NCBI GenBank assembly: GCA_027475525.1
Contig: JAMWFC010000055.1
Span: 1,997,893 to 2,061,892 of the forward strand
Length of the DNA stretch: 64,000 nucleotides
Direction of reading: 5' to 3'
Source: Macrolepiota albuminosa
Lineage: Eukaryota > Basidiomycota > Agaricomycetes > Agaricales > Agaricaceae
Below the pieces are notes generated by a model that searched no databases, had not been told where the DNA came from, and worked only from the letters and a program-made list of their open reading frames with translations. Numbering within the stretch: the first letter of the stretch is position 1; every line of letters begins with the position of its first letter. Positions 33,396 to 45,357 of the stretch are shown here, in pieces. Both the position numbers and the translations under genes were made by a program.

Positions 33396-36017
33396 ATGAG
33401 AGTACCCTGTCAAATACCAGTGGTGAGCCAATATCAGTTAGCTGGTGTGGCCTATCCAGGCCATGAGAAACTGCTACCCTACCAGATGCCCCTCCACTTG
33501 CAAAAGATGGAGGTTGATGACAAGGGGCACTACAAGCACCCAGAGGACAGCATGTGCCAGAAGTGCTACTACCAGGAACCATCGTCATGCTTGTATGCAG
33601 GTGTGGTGATGGGGCCACCATCCATACCATGGGTGCATCATCTCATGGCAGAGTCGTATGTGGGACCTGCACCACAAGCGCAGGAGTTGGCAGTGCCAGA
33701 CGCATTCCTTAGCAGACTGGAAGCAGCAGGACAACCAGTCTCTGCAACTGTGTCCTTCCTGCAGGACAGTTTGGCTGTGATGGTGATGGAGGAATTGCTT
33801 GACCAAATCAAGCTAATGAAGAGGCAGCGCATTGCAGTGCTAGAACAGATCAATCACACATCTAAGTGCAAAGTGTCCACTTTTGAGGAACCGACCACTG
33901 AGGTTAAGAGGGCTAAATATCAGCCCATTTGATCGGTTGAACCTCCATGGGCTAGGATGCCATCAGCAGCGCAATCAGCATGCTCTGAGCAGCCTGCTTA
34001 GCCTATTGCTTTGTCATTGCAGCTACCCACCCTGGCCCCTCAGGCCTCCTCAGAGTCACTGGCCACAGTCAATGAGCCTTTGGCAGGACTGTCTCTGAGT
34101 CAGCGGAAAACCACATCATCTCAGGCCCCATCTATGGGGTCCAAATCCATCACTGTGGCACCAGAAGTGCCCATTCATAGCATCCCTTGTGCTGAGCCTG
34201 GAGAGAGAACTCTGGCGCAAAATGTGCCTGCCTCTCTGGTGGCGCAGCCACTATCTGAACCGTCCACCCTGGCTAAGTTGGGGCCTTCATGACAATGTTG
34301 CAGCTGTAAGCTGCCTCTCAATGCCTTCAAACTGGAGGTGATAGAGTTTCTGACTGGCATTCCCACACATGCCAGGAAAGTTTTGATGTTGTTCTTGTTA
34401 CCTGTCACCATGCCAGCACTGCAGGCACACAATTCTGTGGTCATCTTGACCACTGACCCTCACTCCCTAGAGCAGTACAATGGTCTGGTGGCAACCTTGA
34501 GAAATCTGCCCATGCCTGGAAAAGGCAAAGTGCCAGTTGTGTTCTTGTCTGACAAGAGTGACTACGGAGAGTTGAGCTCGGAGCACAAGGAGGAGGCAGA
34601 GGAAGGGGAATCGGCAGCTGACCAATTCCAATGAGTATCACGCAATAAGCACATTGCAAAGAAAAAGGCAAATTGTGCCAAGGAGTTGCAGGCCCTAAAA
34701 TATAGGGCCAAGAATGAGTTTTCAGGGAAGATCCCTGATGGATTGGGGGTGAAGGTGTGGGGCCTGCTCAACATCAAGCAGATGAACTCATGCTTTAGAG
34801 GAGCACTTAGCCACTGCACCTATTATTTGTATCATTCAAATACAGTATTGTTGGGAGCCGAGGCCAATTGGGCAGTGGCTTATGAGTTTGCCTCTGGGCA
34901 CCGTGTGGGCATACTTGCCACTGTTATATACAAGTTCTCCCCTTGCAGTCTTCTCCGCACCCCATTAGAGCTCAACCAGCTCTATAAATACTATTCAAAC
35001 CCACATACCTCTCGACGTGATAGAATAACCACGTATTTGCTTATCACAGAGCTCCAGATGTTTGCACAGCAAACAGATGAGTCTCTGCATGATTGTACAA
35101 TGAGGCTCCTGATGAGGGACCCTTGCTACCAGAACCTTGTCAGCCCAATGCAAGGAGCTGACGACCTTGCGCTCGTTGAGCGCTGACACATTCCAGGGCA
35201 CTTTTTGCACACAAAAGATGATGGACCTACCATGCTGCACATAATGTGTGCTCAAGACCCAGCCATGCCATTTGACCTGGAGCAGCTTGTGCAGTATATG
35301 CTGGTCTTTGGTTGCCCTGGGCTGGAGAATACTTATCAGGGCATTGCAGTCGATCACACATATTGCATGCACTGGCAAACCCTTTTCAGGTTCACATTAT
35401 ACCAAGCTCTCTGCGCTAACAGCACAGCCAAACCTGTGATGGTGCGGTGCATAACCCTCATCATGGCCCACCTAGGTCTTTATTGTGAGGCAACTGCCTC
35501 ATATAATGCCATGTTCCCTGACCAGCCATTTGAGCCCCAGAGGGGGCCACAGCTGGAACTCCACCCAGTTCACATGCTGGATGACTTTGCATGGAACTTT
35601 TCCAATGACAATGCACTACATGTCTTGTTACACAACTGGATACTGCCCAACTGGGTGGATCATGCATATACATACAGAGTGGTCTTCCTGGAACAGCAGT
35701 TCCATGCACCCATGATGTCTATGGACATCTTTTGACAGATCAATGATGAGCACATGGAGCGCTTGAATGAATATGGCACCCCTCCTGCAATCCCACAATG
35801 GGATGGATAGTGGGAGATGACCAAAGACAACCATTATTGTCTTATGTTCAAGCACGACAAAGAAAGTCGTCTCCCCAAGAACCCTGAGGCCAATGGCCTC
35901 TATTACCTTATCAGCATGGACCCAAATTGGGTCAATCTCCTAAAATGCATGGCAGCACATGGTACGCTACCTACCATTGCTTCAGCAATTAACATTGCAC
36001 TGAGTCTATGGTGGTAG
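33396..36017 (+). pseudogene. Unknown 874-codon frame broken only by stop codons
   Basis: From 33396 to 36017 one single frame (position divisible by 3) carries protein-like sequence, interrupted by stops at about 33930, 34001, 34290, 34632, 35184, 35733, 35808 and 36015. Most are TGA in places where CGA would fit. No frameshift is needed. Visible pieces are MCQKCYYQEPSSC (a possible metal-binding Cys cluster), an acidic stretch SEHKEEAEEGE (34575-34610), and a long folded-looking region 34686-35735 (RRDRITTYLLITELQMFAQ, FDLEQLVQYMLVFGCPG). I do not recognise the family. Its position after an integrase and its CpG decay suggest an ORF carried by a retroelement or a captured host gene. Confidence 0.5.
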
Positions 36018-36240
36018 ACATGCCTGCAGTCAAGGGGCCCATAACCCCACCAAGGATGGAATCGGCACCTCTTCCTGCTGCTCAGTAGAGTATTATATAA
36101 GGACAACATCTTGTATTCATTCTAGTTCTAGTCAATCTGATACTGCGGTCTGATTCAGCACTGTGTGATACATACAAGATTGTTCTAGCTTGTAACCAAT
36201 AGTTATACCCAGAGCACAGTCTGGAGTTCCAGACATCTGA
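36018..36240 (+). repeat. Possible LTR end before family-A gypsy copy 2
   Basis: It contains a TATA-like gtattatataagg at 36090 followed by an unusual run of ttctagttctagtc, and leads into sequence homologous to the family-A leader (ggagttccagacatctgag matches the minus strand near 5745). It does not resemble LTR-A itself, so the 5' LTR here may be diverged or of another family. Confidence 0.35.
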
Positions 36241-38204
36241 GTACATGTAGATCAAGTTAGCCTCATAAGGGTGTTACTTTGTTGGAAAGCCCCTGACTCA
36301 GCAGAACCTGACATAATATCAAGACTCTCTCCTTACACTGTTTTTGATGGCTACGTATACTCATACCTACTACAGACCAACTCTTATGGATATCCAGTCC
36401 CCAACCACTACTCTGCACAGACCCCCTCACTACATCTACCCACCTCTCCCATACAAACACCATTGCCTCCACTGCCACTAGGCCCCTGGCCTATCTCTCT
36501 ACAATCTAGGGCCCTCAGCCAGCTGGGGCCCCCACCCAACTTAGCCATGGCTTGACCTGTGGAGGTCTCCTTGTATCAGAGCATCCTTGGAGGTCTATCA
36601 GAGACCCCACTCATCCCCAATGGGCTGCGTCCAATTCTCCTGAGCAAATGACCCTTTGCTTCCACCCCCTACTATGGTTACCAATGCCCTGCCCCCCAAC
36701 CCTGTGGACCTCCCAACTATGACTACCAGCCTTGACACTACCCGGCTGCCACCCCACCTACACAGACTCCTCCATCACCAATAGGACAGCAATGCTTCAA
36801 GGAGTATGAGCATCAATGTGATGAGGTGCTCTGGTCACTTAGAATCTTGCCAGAGGACTTCATGCAGTAGACCAGGGCGTTACTCACAGAATTTAGATAT
36901 GATGACTTTGAAGACACTCCAGAGGACTAGGCACATTGCTTGGTCAAATTTGAGGAATGACCTGCTCAAAGAGAACTCCTGGAACAGGCCATGGTAAAGT
37001 ATAGGTGCAATATGATCCTCTACAAAGAGCTGCAGCAGCTGCTCAATAAAGTCCACACATCCCTCTCCCCTCAACCCCTCAATGACCCCACAGACCCTGG
37101 TTGCTCAATTCACATCTGATGGGAATCTCTGGAACCAACCCCAGCAGCCTCCATGGTCCCAACTCTGGAGCAATGGCAATGGAAAGAACGACAAAACACC
37201 TCGACTATACTGCAGTTCCTCAACCTGATAGGCAGACTATTTGATCAGCCCACTGCCTGCATGGTAGGTTTGTCAACTCACTGTAGGGCTAACTCTGTTT
37301 CTAGTACCTTCAAAACCTGGGGACAACTCTGGAGACCCCTGGAACTGCTCCTACAAATGGATAATGCCTGACCCCCGCTGCTAGTGACCTCTGGAAAATC
37401 CTGGGCTGACATCCCTAGTACATTGTTGAGCTCACTCACAAACCCTCCCCAACCACCTCTGCCATCCCTAGTTGACTCCCAAGGACAGCTTCCCAGCCTG
37501 CTGCCCCCACCACCCCCTGTGTGGAGACCTGGGCCTCCCTCCAGCAGGAATGATGGACTCCAAGGCTGGGGGCCCCCAGGTGAGCCACCTGGAGGTCTTC
37601 TGGGAGGATGGGGCCCTGCCCTTGGCACCTTTCCTCCTCATGGAGGGGGGGGTAACCACTATTATTACTACTACAATGCAGGACCTCTTCCCCATAACGC
37701 AGCAGGACTAGATGATGCCCATGATGTCCTCATCCATAAAGAGTGCTTGGATGTCCAGAAACCCAACGTGTTTACAGGCCGGGACCTCCTGGAAATGGTG
37801 TACATTCCTAACTCAATGTCTTAATATGTTTCAGGCAAAGTCACTTTTGCTGCCTTGTACCTCCAGAGAATTGCCTTTGACCACTACATGGCCCTCATCC
37901 AGTTTGACTCCAACAATCCAGCACTCTCCTGCTGGCAAACCTTTGTTGACAAGTTCTCCAGGAAGTTCAGAATCTATGACACTGTGGCCAAAGCTGAGGA
38001 CAACCTCTTCAACCTCTGGATGTGTTCCAAAGAACACTTCACCACTGTCATTGTACGTTTCAAGAAGGAAGCTTATGAGACAGGTTGGAATTATAGTGCG
38101 CTCTCCACTGTGCACTGCCACAATGCATCAAGGATGTCCTCCAACTCAACCCAAAACAACCCTCCTATGATGGATACAAGGCCCTTGTCATGCAGATTGA
38201 CCAG

Positions 38205-39107
38205 TGATATGATGCTGTACCAGCAGTCAGGGACACAACATGCACCAGAAGTCAAAATAAACATTTAATTATAAGGCTGAAAACTGTAAGCCTCCTGGTA
38301 GCAGTCTCAACAAATTATATCTCCAAAAACACCTCAATAAATACACAGACAGTACAGAACAAAGGGCAGGGACCAGCTCAAGCTATCAACTCAACAATAG
38401 TCCAACCACTGTTATGGGGAGGGGAAGCATGGGAGCTGGCAGAGGTGACAAAAGGGGATCAAATTGTGATGATCTAGATCAAGATCTGATCTGACAATGC
38501 CCAATTTGATATGACTGAAAGGGGAAAGGGAAAGAAGCATGGAGGGATGTCAAAAGAGATGAATAGAATGGTGGCACATGCATTGAATGGAGGAAGGAAG
38601 GGATGAATGGAATGGTGGCACTGAAACATGCATTGAATGGAGGAAGGAAGAGATGAATGGAATGGTGGCACTGAAACATGCATCACCAAAATGGAAAATG
38701 AAACAACAAATTAGGTCAGGAATGCTGGGAGGTCAAGAGCAAAAAGTCATGTGATCTGGTGGTCTGTGCACTGGAAAATTAGTATAAATAGTCCAAGTAG
38801 AGTAGAGAATAGACAGGCATTTGATAGGCAAAGGCTCAGTGGTTCCCAGGGAGTGAATCACCTAGGCTAGAGTTTATTGAACCTCTTCTTGGAAGTCTAT
38901 TGGAAAACAAAGGCTCGGTAGTTCCCAGGGAGTGAACTGCTTAGGCTGGAGTTGACTGAGAACCTTCTACTGCCCACCAGAGTATTTGATATTCTGAGAA
39001 GCACCCAATACACCAAGTTATCATCAGCAACAGTGTGGATTAAAGGGAACTTTCTGAGTTACCAATAAGCCCCAGAACTACAGTAATACTTGCTACCAAG
39101 TACTACA
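38205..39107 (+). mobile_element. Solo LTR, family C (copy 4)
   Basis: TGATATGATGCTG start, AAGTACTACA end, 4-bp target duplication CCAG at 38201-38204 and 39108-39111, TATA box at 38783. It splits the gag frame at QIDQ. It includes the 50-bp minisatellite (38570-38690) and an imperfect duplication of the ggctcagtggttcccagg region at a 79-bp spacing (38833 and 38912). Confidence 0.92.
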
Positions 39108-39506
39108 CCAGCACTACTAGGAAGACTGCAGCAAATACTCAAACTTCTGGGCTCCCTGGAATCCACAAGGAGGCCTGCTCTGGTCCTCTGGTGAAACCCC
39201 CAATCCCCTGAGCTGAAACTCTGGTCCACCCCCTTTCTCCAGTGGCCACCCCCCAGTAAGTCATGGCCCCCCCAACACTAACCCCAGTAGCAGTGCCCAT
39301 CCCCAGGCCCAGCTCAATGCTGCCATGGCCATCAACAACCCTGGCAATGCTCCAAACCCCAATGAGCTCCTGGGAGACCTGAACGACCCCAAATTTGCTG
39401 ACAAACAGGATGAAGAGGCCCTCTGGGCTAACCAACTCCAGATAAAGAGGCAACCTTGGATTGAAGTTCCAAAGGATGTGCAGGATCAATGGAGAAGAGA
39501 GGGTGT

Positions 39507-40353
39507 TGTAGTACTTGGTGGCAAGTAGTACTGATAGTTCTGGGGCTTGCTAGTGTAGAATATGACCTTTAATTCACACTGACTTTGATGACAAAATGGA
39601 TAATTATTGTTGTGAATGCTTTCAATAATTTGCAGAAAGCAGAGGTTTTGAGGTATTATAATGTTGAATGAGAATAATAATATTCCAGAAAGTAGAGGTT
39701 TCTCAACAAACTCTGGCCTAAGCAATTCACTCCCTGGGAATTACTGAGCCTTTGCCTATCAATTGCCTGTCTATTCTCTACTAAACTTGGGCTATTTATA
39801 CTGTTTTTCTGGTGCACAGACCACTATCTACACATGACTCTTTGTTGTAAACTCTCCAGCCTCCAGAACATATTTAATAGTCCAATTTTGGGAGGCCTGT
39901 TTTGGTGCCACCAGTTCCACCATTCCTCTGGATGTTTCTGATTGCCACTTCCCCATTTGCTTCTGCTCCATTTAGCACAATCATTTCCTGCATTCCATGC
40001 TTCTTTTGACATGCCTCCATGCTTCTTCTCCTTCTCCTTTCAGTTGTGTCAAATTGGGCATTGTCAGATCTGATCTTGATTTAGATCATCACAAATTGAT
40101 CCTATTTTGTCACTTCTGCCAGCTTCCATGCTTCCCCTCCCCATTACAGTGCTTGGACTATTGTTGAGTTGATAGCTTGAGCTGGTCCCTGCCCTTTGTT
40201 CTGTACTGTCTGTGTATTTATTGGGGTGTTTTTGGAGATATAATTTGTTGAGACTGCTACCAGGAGGCTTACAGTTTTCAGCCTTATGATTAAATGTTTA
40301 TTTTGACTTCTGGTGCATGTTGTGTTCCTGACTGCTGGTACAGCATTGTATCA
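39507..40353 (-). mobile_element. Solo LTR, family C (copy 5, reverse)
   Basis: Plus strand starts TGTAGTACTTGG and ends CATTGTATCA; 4-bp target duplication GTGT at 39503-39506 and 40354-40357. Length is 847 bp. It lies only 400 bp from copy 4 in the same gag gene and in opposite orientation. Confidence 0.92.
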
Positions 40354-40559
40354 GTGTCTGTATACTCTGTAGTGAAAAAGACCATTTCATCTCTGAATGC
40401 CTCCAATGACAGACCATGGAATGTGCCACCTAGACCTTTGAGGGAGAAGATGCCACCTACAAATACTCAGAAAACAACCCAGCAATTTAGACCTGGAAGA
40501 TGCACTAAATCACAGAATTGACTCTGATGACTTCTCCATCCTGGTCTCTCACCTATGCT

Positions 40560-41470
40560 CAAGGGCACTTATACAGGACACTCTCATGGCTTATCTACCC
40601 TCCCACTCCTCCCACTCCCTCCTCCTCAAAACCCACATCACCCCCTCTGGAGACCCCCTTAATACCCTTGTTGACAGTGGCACCACTGACAACTTTGTCA
40701 ACAAGGCCTGGTCCTCCTCCACTCCAGAGCCTGCTTAACAACTTTTGATCCCTGTCTGACTTTGCCTCTTTGATGGAGACACCTCTGCAGCCAGAGATAT
40801 CACTCATTTTGTGCATACACCCATTACCTTCACCAACAGACAAACTCACACTCTCCAGATGCTGATAACCAAACTCCACCCCTCCACACTCCTGATCCTG
40901 AGGCTCCCCTGGCTCCAGGATACCAACCTTCACATCAACTGGCAACACCTCACCTTTTGCCTGAATTGGGAACCAATGATCGATGATCAGCAGCTTCCTT
41001 TTGACATCCCTGATTCCTCAAGCCCCAAACTAACCCTGAAAGACCCCTCAAATGGACCACAACATTCCCTAGGCTCCAGTCTCACTTGTTGCAATCCTTT
41101 GTCATCAATGCTAGGTTAGATGGTGCCCCAGGACCACTATTGGCCTTTATTGACAGCAGAGCCACCAGAGTCTTCATCAGCGATGCCCTCAACCTTCCCC
41201 ACAATCCCCTCAAGCAACCTCTCAACTTGCAACAACTCAATGACGCCCCCTCCTCTTCTGGCCCCATCAGAAGGTCTTACATGGGGCACATGACCCTGGA
41301 CAATGGTTTTGAATTCATGTCAGACTTTCTGGTCATGCAGCTTCATGATTTGACCCATCTCCTCTGGCTATGAGATGCAAATCCTGACATTGACTGGAGA
41401 ATGCTCACCATGATGTTCCCAGGACTCAAAGATCACCCAACAACCACTGTCCATCTCTGGGCCCTCAGAA
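40560..41470 (+). pseudogene. Two tandem retropepsin-like domains in family-A gypsy
   Basis: The first runs about 40620-40990: NTLVDSGTTDNFVNKAW, LFDGDTSAARDITHFV, ITFTNRQTHTLQMLITKLHP, LILRLPWLQDTNLHINW. The second runs about 41086-41470: LLAFIDSRATRVFISDALNLP, QLNDAPSSSGPI, GHMTLDNGFEFMSDFLVMQLHD, and in another frame DANPDIDWRMLTMMF. Both show the order DSG(A/T)T, LFDG, (I)TLDNG and LPWL..NP.IDW of fungal gypsy proteases. In the second the triad is DSR. Both are broken. Confidence 0.6.
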
Positions 41471-41832
41471 GCAACCCAATGCCCAAAGCCCCAAACTCTG
41501 GGACCAGTCCTATGCCCCCCAGGCTGATGCCCTCGACTATGCTCCCAATGCCTGCCTGAGTCTGCAAGGCCCCTGACTGACCTCCCAACATCTCTTGGAA
41601 CAAGTACAAAGGACCAAATTACCCAACCTGGTCTCAGACATACACCCCTCCCATTCCAACTTGCAGCCCAATGCTCTTGATTGACCTGGAGGTGCTCAAC
41701 ATTAAGATCATTGGAGCTGCTCCCTTCATCCATCTCATGCAGGAAGGGACCCCCATGTTTCAGTTGCACATCTCGCCCTCCTTTCTGGAAGAACACTTAC
41801 AAGCAGATGCTATCTCTCTGGAGAAAAAAACT

Positions 41833-42259
41833 TGTCACGACCCCTCCCCTCTGGGCCCACCCCGGGACACCCCTGGAACACCATCCGGGACCCTCCCTCC
41901 AACCCCACAGGACACGCCCTGCCATCATGACCACCGACACCGCCATCATGCGCATCAAGGACCGCCATCAGCCGCCACCAGCCCCGATCAACGATTGGAT
42001 CACGCGACTTGTTCCTGGCCATCACGCATCACACATCACAACCCCCTCTGCGCCAATTGATCGCGCGCCCCACACACGCGATCCAGGTATACAGTCCCTG
42101 CCCGCTACTCAATGACTCCTGGAACCCATCCCAGACACCCCGGAACCCTGAGACCCGGTCCCGTAGTACTTATAGCGTAGTTCCCTGTTGTATTTGCTAG
42201 TCTTGATATTACACTGCTTACACTGTTTTCACTTGGTTACTTGAATTGTTGCGTGCCCT
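41833..42259 (+). repeat. LTR of gypsy family A (plus strand, 3' truncated)
   Basis: It starts TGTCACGACC directly after the purine tract ggagaaaaaaac and matches the minus strand of 6406-5990. A ccgtagtacttatagcgtag promoter region is near 42165. It is cut at 42259 by another LTR. It is CpG-rich while the element next to it is CpG-poor. Confidence 0.85.
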
Positions 42260-42718
42260 TGATAGACAAGAGAGTATAGAGGCAGGAGTTATAGCAATAT
42301 CAAGACTACTGTAACAGATTGCTGGCTACTAGCTATATACCTATAGTGGCTAAGGTCCAGGGCATCCAGGTGAGCTTTGGGGCTGGGCTTCATGTGGTCA
42401 GTCCTGTGCACTATATTGTCCAGGTGCGAGTCCTCTGCAGCATATTGTCTGGGTGCAGGTGTGGCACTGGGAGAATTGGTTGGAGCCTATTGGTAGGTGC
42501 CAGGGGGATTGGTCAGGGCCCATTGGTGGGTGCTGGGCTGAAGAGTTGAATGCCAGGAGTGATTGGTGGAGCCTGGAGCTTGTGGGCGGGGGCTGTGGTC
42601 AGATACCTGGTTTGATGATGAGGGTGGGGTGTTGGGGCTCACATGGTGTGTTGGGTTGGGACGCATTGGAGTTGTATGATGTGCTGGGGTGATGGGTCAT
42701 GACATTACCCCCCCTTAG
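42260..42718 (-). repeat. 3' LTR and polypurine tract of another gypsy (minus)
   Basis: The minus strand reads ccctaaggggggggtaa (polypurine tract, 42707-42720) and then TGTCATGACCC (42706), ending ctcttgtctatca at 42260, giving TG..CA ends and about 447 bp. Just before the tract the minus strand encodes HFKGSQHLRGGNVMTHHP; in this type of gypsy the end of pol overlaps the tract. No target duplication is visible. Confidence 0.65.
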
Positions 42719-43870
42719 GTGCTGAGACCCTTTGAAGTGGTGGTGGCTGTGTGGCTTCTGCATGGGATTTGAGATTGAAGTCTGAAGCATAATGCCATCA
42801 GTTGGAATCATAGAAAAGAAAAAAAAATTGTCACTCTCCCCATTTGTCATGTCACAACCAGCTACACCCCTCTGCTCCTCTACCCCTCCTCCTGCCAGAA
42901 ATGACTCTGTGGCTTTGTGGGAGGCATACAATTGGTGTTGGGTGGAATATAATTGTGAGCATGACTGTTGGCAGATTGACAAACTTGCCTGTAAGTGTCC
43001 TGATTTCTATCCTAGGCTTACCACTTAGTCTCCCCAGAGTCTATGATCCGACCCCCAGGTCCGGTACCACAGCCTTCTGAGGTTGGACCATCATCCTAGC
43101 CCACAATTGCCAGGCCATCATCTGAATCTGAGCCACTTCCTCATCCTAGTTCATCGCAGGCCTCCCTGGTGGTGTCCCCATCCCATCCTCCTGCTTCATG
43201 CTTTGAGCACCTGTCCCTGGGTGTGGGGCAGGTATGAGTTGTCCCACCTGCACAGCACATTCCCCAAGAGCAAGTGATCACCAAACAGTTTATGACAGTG
43301 CAGGGGCATTATCAGGGACCTCTAGTGTGGTCCTGGTGTAAGGCTGCAGGTCTAGTGAGTGGTTCCTTGGTCATGTCTGGGGCTCTGCTGATGAGCTTTT
43401 AGTGTATGATGTGTGCTTGCTGGGGGGTGACCTGTGACTTCAAGGATCCTGTCACAGGAGCTCGTTAGGACACATTGATGTGTGCATCCTGTCACCTCTG
43501 GCATGAGCATTGTTCCATGGGGCTGGCTTGGCATGCAAGGTGCATGGCACAGGAGCAGGGGTGGGACAAGGAGTGGGTAATGGGGCAGTTGAGGGAGGGT
43601 CAGGGTATGCGGTCAAGAGTGAGGAGAACATCAGCAAGCATGGCAACTCTGGGTGGATAAGGGGGCAAGGGAGGGCAGGGACATAGACATATTTGTGCCA
43701 AGCACTCCGCCATTGTGCATTCATTGCCTGACAGTGATGGGGATGAGGATGATGAGCCAGCAGAGCCTCAAAGAGACAAGGGAAAGCAATGCACATCCCC
43801 TCAGGAGTCAGATAAGAAGCAACAGCCTCCAACCCAGTGCATTTGTAGGTCCTCCAGTTCTCCAGTCATG
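42719..43870. pseudogene. Decayed internal sequence of a retroelement
   Basis: Frames exist on both strands but are short. On the plus strand 42900-43030 reads ALWEAYNWCWVEYNCEHDCW, with several Cys and Trp; on the minus strand 43832-43452 is an unmatched 126-codon frame. The flanking LTRs (42706 and 43871) are of different families. I cannot name a protein. Confidence 0.3.
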
Positions 43871-44668
43871 GTAATGATGCCCAAAAGTAGATTAGTAGCA
43901 GATATGGTTTATGGCTACTGACCCTGTATAATAATGTGTTGGGCGCAGTAAGATTGAGGGAGTCTCAGGCAGTTTCCATAGAACAAGTCAGAAAATGAGC
44001 TGAATGGCAAGATTTGGTGAAAGTTGGCAATGGTAGTTGGCAAGGGTGTATGGTAAGGAAGGTGCACCAAAGACAAAGTGCACCTAAAAGAGGTAGAGAG
44101 GGAAATACAAGTGAGTGCAGCAAAGAGACGCAGCAAGGAAACTAGAGGCTTAGTGACAACTAAGCTGTGTGATGCCTGCTATAAGTGCAAGGCATGTAGG
44201 TTCCATAAGCGTAACTGTAGCAAGCAGGCTAAAAGTGTTCAGACTGCTGGCGACTATGAACTTAGTCAGCTCAAAAGAAATCTGAACCATAGGGTGAACT
44301 GAGGGGTATAGACTGGGGTACTCTGTTCTGTGGTAACTAGTAACAACAGTAAGTATTTATAGTGAACAACTAGTTCCCTGTCACTAAGTAGCTAAGGGTC
44401 ACCAAGAGATGGTGAACTGTAAGTAATGTAATTAAATGTCCTGCATTAAACTAAATGTTGAGAAATGAAGCAAGCAAGCTGTCCATCTGGCCAAGGGAGG
44501 AGCACCAAGAGGCGTCAGGCCATTCATCATGAGTAAATGACATTATTCCTAATCTATAAGTGCTGTTGTCAGCTAGCCATGCCATGTGCTGATTGATTGA
44601 TGCTACCTGTCAATGCTTGCTGGCAGCATGATGCCAGCTGTTATTCTAGCTGCCACTGGTGCTATCAC
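43871..44668 (-). repeat. LTR of gypsy family B (minus strand, interrupted)
   Basis: 44560-44668 matches 4635-4700 (cgctaagcgctgtcgtcag / taagtgctgttgtcag; tgccatcagcgctatca / tgccactggtgctatca). 43880-44060 matches the minus strand of 58440-58150 (gcccaaaagtagat, gtgttgggcg, gtggagg/ggtagt regions). It is interrupted at 44669 by a family-C LTR. Confidence 0.6.
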
Positions 44669-45357
44669 TGATACGACGCTGTACCAGCAGTCAGGGACAC
44701 AACATGCACCAGAAGTCAAAATAAACATTTAATCATAAGGCTGAAAACTGTAAGCCTCCTGGTAGCAGTCTCAACAAATTATATCTCCAAAAACACCCCA
44801 ATAAATACACAGACAGTACAGAACAAAGGGCAGGGACCAGCTCAAGCTATCCACTCAACAATAGTCCAACCACTGTAATGGGGAGGGGAAGCATGGGAGC
44901 TGGCAGAAGTGACGAAATGGGATCAATTTGTGATGATCTAGATCAAGATCAGATCTGACAATGCCCGATTTGACATGACTGAAAGGGGAAAGGAAAAGAA
45001 GCATGGAGGGATGTCAAAAGAAGCATGGAATGCAGGGAAGCGCTAAAAGGGGAAAGAAGGATCTATGAATGGGATTGTGCTAAATGGAGCTGAAGCAAAT
45101 GGGGAAGTGGCAATCAGAGACATCTGGAGGAATGGTGGAACTGGTGGCACCGAAACATGCCTCCCAAAAGGGAAATTGGACTATCAAATATGTTCTGGAG
45201 GCTGGGGAGTTGACAACAAAGAGTCAGGTGTAGATAGTGGTCTGTGCACCAGGAAAACAGTATAAATAGCCCAAGTTTAGTAGAGAATAGACAGGCAATT
45301 GATAGGCAAAGGCTCAGTGGTTCCCAGAGAGTGAATCACCTAGGCTAGAGTTTATTG
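44669..45357 (+). mobile_element. Family-C LTR (copy 6), 3' truncated
   Basis: TGATACGACGCTG start at 44669 preceded by TCAC; TATA box at 45261. Homology stops near 45357, before the expected AAGTACTACA end, where unrelated sequence begins. It is almost identical to copy 7 at 63077, apart from a gap of about 19 bp and a few substitutions. Confidence 0.85.

Larger units (their letters stand above)
36240..41832 (+). pseudogene. Gypsy family A copy 2: decayed Gag-protease without RT
   Basis: 36240-37110 matches the minus strand of 5870-4846. 37700-38204 holds the gag capsid domain (FTGRDLLEMV, ALIQFDSNNPALSCWQTFVD, KFSRKFRIYDTVAKAEDNLF, RFKKEAYETGWNY, ALVMQIDQ). After a family-C LTR it resumes at 39112 with the WEDR/FRAPWNP-like region and WIEVPKDVQDQWRREGV. 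After a second family-C LTR it resumes at 40354 with a zinc-knuckle remnant (C-LY..KDHFISEC). Two retropepsin-like stretches follow (see next entry). Near 41690-41820 IIGAAPFIHLM, FQLHIS and SLEKK are the usual sequence just before RT, and LTR-A starts there. Stops and frame changes are many. CpG is rare. Confidence 0.75.

Noticed and set aside
38833..38960. Duplicated ggctcagtgg segment in solo LTR copy 4 as another 77-bp event
   Set aside because: The spacing is 79 bp and the copies are imperfect, so it is a real older duplication, not of the same class.
41140..41835. LTR-A at 41833 as a normal 3' LTR of an intact element
   Set aside because: The coding part before it stops upstream of RT and differs strongly in CpG content, so the element is not complete.
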